A stretch of DNA of 33,818 nucleotides, from assembly GCA_937934705.1 (NCBI GenBank), contig CALGYY010000232.1, positions 1 to 33,818 of the forward strand. The letters run 5' to 3'. Below, piece by piece: positions 25,238 to 31,767 of this stretch. The notes below the pieces were generated by a model. The model did no database searches, was not told the DNA's origin, and saw only the letters and a list, made by a program, of their open reading frames with translations. Position numbers and translations under genes: made by a program. Each line of letters begins with the position of its first letter. The stretch's first letter is position 1. Source of the DNA: an uncultured Bacteroidota bacterium. Lineage in GTDB: Bacteria; Bacteroidota; Bacteroidia; Bacteroidales; CAIWKO01.

Positions 25238-26548
25238 ATGAAACGACACATACACATACTTACAGCCATTTTCACTGCCCTTCTGATATGCGGAGCCGGC
25301 AGCATACTGATGGCACAGAAGAATGTCGGGATCAATGACAACGGGGCTAACCCTGATCCTTCAGCGGCACTTGATATTGTTTCGCTGGATAAGGGATTAC
25401 TGATTCCGCGTATGACCACTCCGCAGCGTCTGGCCATTCTCAGTCCCGCCAACGGATTGATGGTTTTTGACACCGACATTCAGTGTGTGATGTGTTATAA
25501 TGCTCCGGCGATGACATGGATTTCCCTGTGCGACGGAGGCATCGGAAGTATTGGTCCCACCGGACCGACCGGTTTGCCTGGCATTCAGGGGCCGATGGGG
25601 CCCCAGGGACCGGCAGGACCGGCAGGGCCAGCGGGTGCGGCAGGACCCCAGGGGCCGACCGGAGCGCAGGGTCTGATCGGACCGACCGGGCCGGCAGGGC
25701 CGGCAGGTGCGGCAGGGCCACAGGGACCCACTGGAGCGGCAGGACCGATGGGACCCACGGGACCCGCAGGGACAGCAGGACCCACAGGTGCAGCAGGACC
25801 CACAGGTCCGACAGGAATTGCCGGTTCTACGGGACCCACCGGACCCGCAGGTTTGACGGGACCAACGGGGTTACCCGGAATTACAGGGCCTACAGGAGTT
25901 CCGGGCGTTACAGGCCCCACTGGTTCTGCAGGTTTGACAGGGCCTACAGGGATACCGGGAATTACCGGACCTACAGGTATTACCGGCGTGACCGGTTTAA
26001 CGGGGTCAACCGGTGTTACAGGACTAACAGGGCCTACCGGTGTCACCGGACTTACCGGTCCGACAGGAATCACCGGTGTGACAGGACCCACAGGGATCAC
26101 TGGTGTGACCGGGCCAACAGGAGTGATCAACACGGTCAGCGTTTCCCTGGCCGCAGATTACACGGTCACTGCCGCAGCATGGGCCAATGTTCCCGGGATG
26201 TCGGTCAGTTTTACAGCAACGACCACTTCTGCATTTGTACTTTTCACTTCCTCAGGATTTGCTTACACCAACTCTATGGCCTATGTCCAGTTCAGGATCC
26301 GGAACACAACGCTCGGAACCACCATCGGGGGAACCAATATCGCCATGCAGAGTTATGATGATATGACCGGCACGGTGACACCCTGGAGTTGCACTTTCAG
26401 TAAAAAACTCACAGGACTTACTGTTGGAACCAATTACACCCTTCAGGTCCAGGCACAGCGGGGAGGAATACTCGGGACACTTGATGCGGTAATCAACCCA
26501 GTGACTGTTCCGGATGCTCACCACATGACACTCAGCGTTTTACTCTGA
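25238..26548 (+). CDS. Collagen-like (Gly-X-Y)n secreted protein
   Basis: Predicted exported protein of 436 residues. Residues 1-26 are a signal peptide ending LMAQ. Residues 27-98 carry a head module frequent in Bacteroidota (KNVGINDNGANPDPSAALD ... KGLLIPRMTTPQRLAI ... NGLMVFDTD), seen on fibre and adhesin-like proteins. Residues 103-297 are 65 uninterrupted Gly-X-Y triplets with no charged residue at all. The first 34 are Pro/Ala-rich (GPA, GPQ, GAA); the last 31 have Thr in the third position in 26 cases and follow a nine-residue pattern (GPT GIT GVT). Residues 298-436 form a beta-rich head that resembles the C1q/TNF-like caps of bacterial collagens such as BclA. It has no T9SS sorting domain. 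It probably forms a trimeric stalk; export route and partner are unknown. The neighbouring type B T9SS gene lies 27 bases upstream. Confidence 0.92.
   Translation: MKRHIHILTAIFTALLICGAGSILMAQKNVGINDNGANPDPSAALDIVSLDKGLLIPRMTTPQRLAILSPANGLMVFDTDIQCVMCYNAPAMTWISLCDGGIGSIGPTGPTGLPGIQGPMGPQGPAGPAGPAGAAGPQGPTGAQGLIGPTGPAGPAGAAGPQGPTGAAGPMGPTGPAGTAGPTGAAGPTGPTGIAGSTGPTGPAGLTGPTGLPGITGPTGVPGVTGPTGSAGLTGPTGIPGITGPTGITGVTGLTGSTGVTGLTGPTGVTGLTGPTGITGVTGPTGITGVTGPTGVINTVSVSLAADYTVTAAAWANVPGMSVSFTATTTSAFVLFTSSGFAYTNSMAYVQFRIRNTTLGTTIGGTNIAMQSYDDMTGTVTPWSCTFSKKLTGLTVGTNYTLQVQAQRGGILGTLDAVINPVTVPDAHHMTLSVLL
25859..26128 (+). repeat. 27-bp repeat region in the collagen-like gene
   Basis: From codon 208 the triplets group into about ten nine-residue units of the form GPT-G(I/V/L)(T/P)-G(V/I/L)T, with one irregular place near codons 253-264. 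At DNA level this is a degenerate 27-bp tandem repeat, with third-position changes between units, so it is not a recent expansion. Confidence 0.75.
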
Positions 26549-26619
26549 GAATACTGAAACTACTTTTTGTTCCTGCAAAAAAAATCAGTATGTTTTTACG
26601 AATTAGGTATTTTTTTACC

Positions 26620-26627
26620 TAAATTTG
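26620..26627 (+). promoter_or_regulatory. Bacteroidota -7 promoter element for fhs
   Basis: TAAATTTG, an exact TAnnTTTG match, ends 25 bases before the ATG at 26653. The upstream -33 region has only TTTTTA. Confidence 0.5.
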
Positions 26628-26652
26628 TAATTACATTAATAAAACACGCATT

Positions 26653-28323
26653 ATGAAAACAGATATTGAAATTGCGCGCGAAGCCAAATTAAAACATATC
26701 AATGAAATAGGCGCCATTCTGGGCGTTCCTGAAGAAGATCTGCAGCTTTACGGAAAATACAAGGCAAAACTGCCATTGCACCTCATTGACAAGGAAAAGG
26801 GGAAGTCGGCGAAGCTTGTCCTGGTCTCTGCCATTTCACCCACTCCGGCCGGTGAAGGAAAAACCACGATGTCGATCGGCCTCACACAGGGACTGAACCG
26901 CATCGGTAAGAAGGCAACAGTTGTTCTGAGAGAACCTTCTCTGGGTCCGGTCTTCGGAATGAAGGGCGGGGCTACAGGTGGCGGAATGTCGCAGGTGCTT
27001 CCCATGGAGGACATCAACCTTCATTTCACCGGTGATTTCGCGGCCATTGAGAAGGCACACAACCTTCTTTCTGCGATGATTGATAATAATGTTCAGAATA
27101 AAAAGAACAACATCGGGCTGGATCCAAGAACTGTAAGCTGGAAACGTGTCATGGATATGAATGACCGCAGCCTGCGTAAAACGATCGTCGGTTTGGGCGG
27201 CACCATGTCCGGCGTTCCGCGTGAGACAGGATTTGATATCACGGCGGCTTCCGAAGTTATGGCCATACTGTGTTTGTCGGAGGACATTGTTCACCTGAAA
27301 GAAAAACTCGGCAATATATTTATCGGCTACACGTATGACCGCACACCGGTTTACGCCCGTGACCTGAAGGCCAATGGCGCCATGGCCGCCCTGCTGAAGG
27401 ACGCGATCATGCCCAACCTGGTTCAGACGCTTGAAGGCACTCCTGCTATCATTCACGGTGGCCCTTTTGCCAATATTGCACAGGGGACCAACAGTATCAT
27501 TGCCACGCGTATGGGGCTGACTTTCTCAGACTATGTGGTAACTGAAGCTGGCTTTGGTTTCGATCTGGGTGCAGAAAAGTTCATGGACATCAAGTGCCGT
27601 TACGCGGATCTGACGCCGCATGCAGCAGTACTTGTGGCCACAGTAAGGGCGCTGAAGTACCATGGGGGTGCCGACCTGAAAACCATCAAAGAACCCAACC
27701 CTGAAGCCCTCAGGAAAGGACTTCCCAATCTCGAAAAGCATGTGGAGAATATGAATCAGTTCAACGTATGCCCGGTGGTAGCCATTAATCAGTTTGCTAC
27801 CGACACTGAGGAAGAGATCAGCATCATCGTGGATAAGTGCAAAGAGATGGGCGTGGCTGTTTCCATCGCCAATGTGTGGGGCGAAGGCGGTGCGGGAGCC
27901 GTTGAACTTGCGGAAACGGTGGTCAAGGTGGCCGAACGATGCAATTGCCATTTCACTCCCATGTACGACTGGAATTGGAAAGTAGAGGATAAGATTGACC
28001 GGATTGCCAGGAAGATCTACGGAGCTGAGCATGTCGATTATACTCTGAAGGCTAAGAAAGACATTGAAAAGATAGAGAAACTGGGTTTGGATAAACTGCC
28101 TGTTTGTATTGCCAAGACTCAGAAATCACTGTCGGATAATCCTGATCTGCTCGGACGTCCAAAGGATTTTATTGTTACAGTCCGTGAGATTGAGATTGCT
28201 GCAGGAGCGGGATTCGTGGTTCCCATCACCGGTGAGATCATGCGCATGCCCGGATTACCTGAGCACCCTTCTGCAGAGAATATCGATATTGATGATAGCG
28301 GGCGTATTTCGGGGCTCTTCTGA
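26653..28323 (+). CDS. fhs: Formate--tetrahydrofolate ligase
   Basis: ATP-dependent enzyme of 556 residues, normal length. It makes 10-formyl-tetrahydrofolate from formate, feeding purine synthesis and one-carbon metabolism. The ATP loop is TPAGEGKTT (64-72), followed by GLTQGLNRIGKKATVVLREPSLGP-type sequence and KGGATGGG. Other family segments are NLVQTLEGTPAIIHGGPFANIAQGTNS and a late GEIMRMPGLPEHPSAENID. It has its own promoter element and ends 11 bases from the converging queD gene. Together with purA and purB it makes this window rich in purine-related genes, though they are not in one operon. Confidence 0.98.
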   Translation: MKTDIEIAREAKLKHINEIGAILGVPEEDLQLYGKYKAKLPLHLIDKEKGKSAKLVLVSAISPTPAGEGKTTMSIGLTQGLNRIGKKATVVLREPSLGPVFGMKGGATGGGMSQVLPMEDINLHFTGDFAAIEKAHNLLSAMIDNNVQNKKNNIGLDPRTVSWKRVMDMNDRSLRKTIVGLGGTMSGVPRETGFDITAASEVMAILCLSEDIVHLKEKLGNIFIGYTYDRTPVYARDLKANGAMAALLKDAIMPNLVQTLEGTPAIIHGGPFANIAQGTNSIIATRMGLTFSDYVVTEAGFGFDLGAEKFMDIKCRYADLTPHAAVLVATVRALKYHGGADLKTIKEPNPEALRKGLPNLEKHVENMNQFNVCPVVAINQFATDTEEEISIIVDKCKEMGVAVSIANVWGEGGAGAVELAETVVKVAERCNCHFTPMYDWNWKVEDKIDRIARKIYGAEHVDYTLKAKKDIEKIEKLGLDKLPVCIAKTQKSLSDNPDLLGRPKDFIVTVREIEIAAGAGFVVPITGEIMRMPGLPEHPSAENIDIDDSGRISGLF

Positions 28324-28334
28324 TCCTTGTCTGA

Positions 28335-28781
28335 TCAGGGATTATCCTCAGCATACCATTCCGCATAGCTATTGGCTGTTTCGTGAAGGCGAAGGCTGAA
28401 AAGGCTCACTCCTGCCGGGAGCAGGGGTCTTATGCGTGAGGCAAAATCAATCAGAAGATTTTCGCAACTCGGTTGATACGGCAGAAGAACGACATTGTCA
28501 AAGCCGGAGACCCCTGACAGGAGCTGCTCAGGGGTTTCTGCATTCAGAACCAATGCATGATCCATCTGACGGATAATGGCATCATTTACGATCTTCTTGA
28601 TCTCCCCGAAGTCCATCACCATACCATTATCAGAACAGGACGGACGCCGAAGCGCCTCACCCGTCACAGTCACCAATAAGCGGTATGAATGTCCGTGAAT
28701 ATGTTTGCAGGGGCCGTTATAGCCCAATAATGCATGAGCCATCTCAAAGGAGAACTCTCTGGTGATACGTATTTTTGCCAT
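28335..28781 (-). CDS. queD: 6-carboxytetrahydropterin synthase (QueD family)
   Basis: Enzyme of 148 residues of the 6-pyruvoyl-tetrahydropterin synthase fold. In the queuosine pathway it converts dihydroneopterin triphosphate to 6-carboxytetrahydropterin. Zinc ligands are visible as His16 (in FEMAHALLG), His29 and His31 (in HIHGH), and the catalytic cysteine is Cys25 in the C-x3-HGH arrangement that favours QueD. VMDFGEIKKIV (55-65), MDHALVLN (73-80), PSCENL (104-109) and LHETANSYAEW (132-142) complete the pattern. A role as 6-pyruvoyl-tetrahydropterin synthase is less likely. The start lies three bases after the stop of mntP, so the two form an operon. No queC, queE or queF is nearby. Confidence 0.92.
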   Translation of the reverse strand: MAKIRITREFSFEMAHALLGYNGPCKHIHGHSYRLLVTVTGEALRRPSCSDNGMVMDFGEIKKIVNDAIIRQMDHALVLNAETPEQLLSGVSGFDNVVLLPYQPSCENLLIDFASRIRPLLPAGVSLFSLRLHETANSYAEWYAEDNP

Positions 28782-28784
28782 ATT

Positions 28785-29348
28785 TTATGCGGCTAATAAA
28801 TGTTCAAGTAATATCTTGATGCCAATACCTATCAGCACCACCCCCCCGATGATCTCAGCTTTCTTTCCAAGCCATTTTCCGTATCGTTTTCCAAGGGCCA
28901 CTCCTGCAAAGGTGAAGGCCGCGGAAACCAGTCCGATGGTCACTACGGCCACAAGAATATTGACTTTCAGAAATGCGAAGCCCATCCCTACAATCAGCGC
29001 ATCAATACTGGTGGCCAAAGCGAGGCTCAGGAGGACCGTAATCTTTTCAAATTGAATGCAGCAGGAGTCATCTTTTTTTCTGATTGATTCGATGATCATC
29101 TTTAAACCGATACCTCCCAGCAGTCCCATCGCGATCCAGTGATCGACGCTGGCAATAAAATCCTCAAAGGCCAGACCTATAAGCCAGCCGATCACCGGCA
29201 TCGCTGCCTGAAATCCGCCGAAAAAAAGTGCCATACGCAACACCCTTTTCCAACGCCACTTTTTAGAGAGGAAGCCATAACAGACCGATACCGCGAAGCA
29301 ATCCATCGCCAGTCCGGCTGCAATCAGAAGTATATCCGGAAATCCCAT
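28785..29348 (-). CDS. mntP: Manganese efflux pump MntP
   Basis: Inner-membrane protein of 187 residues with six predicted membrane segments arranged as two repeats of three. The family's acidic transport residues are present in matching halves: Asp16 in LAMDCFAVS (13-21) and Asp116 in ATSIDALIVG (112-121). By family knowledge it exports Mn2+. In E. coli mntP is controlled by a manganese riboswitch and MntR; I see neither in the 40-base leader here, only a -7 promoter element. It is followed by queD after three bases. Confidence 0.93.
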   Translation of the reverse strand: MGFPDILLIAAGLAMDCFAVSVCYGFLSKKWRWKRVLRMALFFGGFQAAMPVIGWLIGLAFEDFIASVDHWIAMGLLGGIGLKMIIESIRKKDDSCCIQFEKITVLLSLALATSIDALIVGMGFAFLKVNILVAVVTIGLVSAAFTFAGVALGKRYGKWLGKKAEIIGGVVLIGIGIKILLEHLLAA

Positions 29349-29362
29349 TGACAGATTTTTTG

Positions 29363-29370
29363 CAAAGATA
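29363..29370 (-). promoter_or_regulatory. Bacteroidota -7 promoter element for mntP-queD
   Basis: The minus strand reads TATCTTTG, an exact TAnnTTTG match, ending 14 bases before the ATG at 29348. The resulting leader would be very short. Confidence 0.5.
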
Positions 29371-29388
29371 AGGATTCCCCGGCAGCTG

Positions 29389-30258
29389 CTACACCCGCCT
29401 GAAATTGCGGTACTCCCCTATCCTCCAGCCAGTGCGGTGCTCCAGCCAGTAGAGAAATCGGCTCAGAGCGGAAAAGCGCTTCCTGGTGGGGTCATGAGTG
29501 AAAGACCAGTTCTTCTTTCTGATCCGTTCTTTCATTACTTCAGGGTGAGTCCCTGTGAAATGTCTGAGTGAATCTATGGCGGAGTAATCAAACTGATCCA
29601 CTCTGGGCACATTTTTATCCATCCACTCATCATCGTGCCACAGCTTATTGAAATATTCCTGTTTCTGCTGCTGCAGTTCCGGAGGTTTCACCCATCCATA
29701 GTGATAAACATAGGCGTCTACGGGTTTCACACGGATCAGCCTTCCATCGTAGCGGAATCCCTGTGCGTCGCGAAAAGAAGTGACCGCAGGATGCTTCCGA
29801 ACCACGCGCACTTCCCGTTTGTACCACCGTCTTGAATCCCCCACATAATCATAGGATCCGTAGAAGTGCAGGTATTTCAGCAATAAACCTTCCACCTCAG
29901 GTACATCTTTCCACTTTTCCATGGATTCACGGATCATGGGCAGGTAACGTTCATGGATCACTTCATCACCCTGAATATACACCGCCCAGTCTGTATCTTG
30001 CCTGATGGCTGCAAATGCTTTATCTGTTTCTGCAGCCAGTACACGACCACCTTCGCGAAGGCTGTCGTCCCAGATGGTATCGATGATCCTGATTTTACCG
30101 GAAGGAATATCTTCAATCAGTTTTCTTGTTCCGTCTTCGGACTGACCCACCGCTACTACAAATTCATCACACAGCGGCAGCACAGAAGAGATGGCCTCCA
30201 CCACGGGATAGTCATATTTTTCTGCATTTCTGATAAAAGTAAAACCCGAAACCCGCAT
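29389..30258 (-). CDS. Glycosyltransferase, family 2-like
   Basis: Predicted cytosolic transferase of 289 residues. The N terminus resembles a GT-A nucleotide-sugar fold: SGFTFIRNAEKYDYPVVEAISSVLPLCDEFVVAVGQSEDGT covers the first strands, and YIQGDEVIHE (near residue 93) takes the place of the metal-binding DxD motif. DFDYSA-like and Trp-rich segments follow, and the C-terminal third is basic (KKNWSFTHDPTRKRF). No membrane segment is evident. Sugar and acceptor are unknown. It starts 17 bases after the stop of purB and is probably transcribed with it, although the two jobs are unrelated. A role in cell-surface glycan synthesis is inferred. Confidence 0.82.
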   Translation of the reverse strand: MRVSGFTFIRNAEKYDYPVVEAISSVLPLCDEFVVAVGQSEDGTRKLIEDIPSGKIRIIDTIWDDSLREGGRVLAAETDKAFAAIRQDTDWAVYIQGDEVIHERYLPMIRESMEKWKDVPEVEGLLLKYLHFYGSYDYVGDSRRWYKREVRVVRKHPAVTSFRDAQGFRYDGRLIRVKPVDAYVYHYGWVKPPELQQQKQEYFNKLWHDDEWMDKNVPRVDQFDYSAIDSLRHFTGTHPEVMKERIRKKNWSFTHDPTRKRFSALSRFLYWLEHRTGWRIGEYRNFRRV

Positions 30259-30275
30259 AAGACCAAGCTGAGTGT

Positions 30276-31616
30276 TTAAGCGATCCCCGTATAGTTTTCA
30301 GGACTGATCTTTTTCATTTCCTTTCTGACTTTTTCATCCACCTCCAGCTTGTCGATAAATTCATGCAGTTGCTTTTTCCCGATACATCCGTTCGTACGTG
30401 TCAGTTCCTTCAGGGCGTTATAAGGATCCGGATAACCCTCCCTGCGAAGGATGGTTTGAATCGCCTCTGCTACCACTACCCAGTTTTTCTCCAGGTCAGC
30501 ATCCAGGGCCGGTTTATTGAGCAATAGTTTGGATATCCCCCGGAGTACCGACTGGCAGGCAATAAGGGTATGCGCGAAGGGGACACCAATATTACGTGTC
30601 GCAGTACTGTCAGTCAGGTCACGCTGCAACCTGGATACCGGCAGTTTGGCTGCCAGGTGCTCCAGCAATGCATTGGCGATTCCCAGGTTTCCTTCTGCGT
30701 TTTCAAAATCAATAGGATTTACCTTATGCGGCATGGCTGATGAGCCCACCTCTCCTTCCCTGATCTTCTGTTTGAAATAATCCATACTGATGTATGTCCA
30801 CATGTCGCGGCAAAAATCGATCAGTATCGTATTGATCCTTTTCATCCCGTCGAAAAGTGCAGCCAGCTGATCATAATGTTCAATCTGCGTGGTGGTTTGC
30901 TGCCTCATCATTCCCAGGTGGCGGGCACAAAAAACATCGGCGAAAGCCGGCCAGTTAACATCCGGGAAGGCCACCACATGAGCATTGAAATTCCCTGTGG
31001 CTCCCCCAAATTTGCAGGTAAAAGGAATAGCTTCCAGCGCATCGGTTTGCACCTGTAACCTTTCCGCAAAAACCCTGAATTCCTTCCCGAGCCTGGTGGG
31101 ACTGGCCGGCTGACCATGCGTATGGGCCAGCATGGCCTGATCTTTCCATGTGTCGGCACATAAACGGATATCATCCATCACACGGAAAACAGCAGGCATA
31201 ATAACTTCCTGCAGGGCATCACGGATCATCATGGGCAGAGCTGTATTGTTGATGTCCTGTGAGGTGAGCCCGAAATGTATCCATTCCCGGTAGTTTTCCC
31301 ATCCGGAACTTTCAAAATATTTCCGCAGAAAGTATTCCACGGCCTTCACATCGTGATTGGTTGTTTTTTCAATATCCTTGATCTGCCGGGCATCTTCTTC
31401 ACTGAAAGCTCCGATTCTTTCACGTAAACGTTCTGCAAAACCGGCAGGGATTCCATCAAACTGCCGGGGCAGAGCGCTGACCAGGGCAATGAAATACTCA
31501 GCTTCAACAAAGGTCCGGTAGCGAATCAGCGCGTACTCACTGAAGAAATCAGCCAGAGCCGCCGTTGTTTTCCGGTAGCGTCCGTCGACCGGACTGATGG
31601 CGAAAAGTTCATTCAT
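30276..31616 (-). CDS. purB: Adenylosuccinate lyase PurB
   Basis: Enzyme of 446 residues of the fumarase/aspartase superfamily, close to the E. coli-type length. It splits fumarate from SAICAR and from adenylosuccinate, acting twice in purine synthesis. The signature loop GSSAMPHKVNPIDFENAEGN (291-310) carries the catalytic Ser, and AHTHGQPASPT (164-174) carries the catalytic His167. TNHDVKAVEYFL and FGLTSQDINNTA are further family motifs. It acts immediately after PurA, encoded about 22 kb away in the same orientation. A promoter element lies about 60 bases upstream. Confidence 0.98.
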   Translation of the reverse strand: MNELFAISPVDGRYRKTTAALADFFSEYALIRYRTFVEAEYFIALVSALPRQFDGIPAGFAERLRERIGAFSEEDARQIKDIEKTTNHDVKAVEYFLRKYFESSGWENYREWIHFGLTSQDINNTALPMMIRDALQEVIMPAVFRVMDDIRLCADTWKDQAMLAHTHGQPASPTRLGKEFRVFAERLQVQTDALEAIPFTCKFGGATGNFNAHVVAFPDVNWPAFADVFCARHLGMMRQQTTTQIEHYDQLAALFDGMKRINTILIDFCRDMWTYISMDYFKQKIREGEVGSSAMPHKVNPIDFENAEGNLGIANALLEHLAAKLPVSRLQRDLTDSTATRNIGVPFAHTLIACQSVLRGISKLLLNKPALDADLEKNWVVVAEAIQTILRREGYPDPYNALKELTRTNGCIGKKQLHEFIDKLEVDEKVRKEMKKISPENYTGIA

Positions 31617-31674
31617 GGATAGCAGTATTTACAGCAACGGGCTCCTGGTACAGCCCTCATGCTTAATCCGCTTA

Positions 31675-31682
31675 CAAAGTTA
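31675..31682 (-). promoter_or_regulatory. Bacteroidota -7 promoter element for purB
   Basis: The minus strand reads TAACTTTG, an exact TAnnTTTG match, 59 bases upstream of the purB ATG. No clear -33 element. No purine riboswitch-like structure was noticed in the leader. Confidence 0.45.
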
Positions 31683-31724
31683 ATTTTTTAATCCAGCGCA
31701 TAAAAAATTATTACCTTAGCCATA

Positions 31725-31732
31725 TAATATTG
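31725..31732 (+). promoter_or_regulatory. Possible -7 element for the Omp28-like gene
   Basis: TAATATTG differs from TAnnTTTG at one position and ends 35 bases before the ATG at 31768. Confidence 0.3.
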
Positions 31733-31767
31733 AAGTATAACGATACTTACATCTAACCAAAAAACGT

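Noticed and set aside
25585..26133. Antisense open frame of 182 codons rich in Pro-Val-Gly repeats
   Set aside because: It is the reverse-strand shadow of the Gly-X-Y codons of the collagen-like gene (GGN CCN ACN reads as an open Pro/Val/Gly frame).
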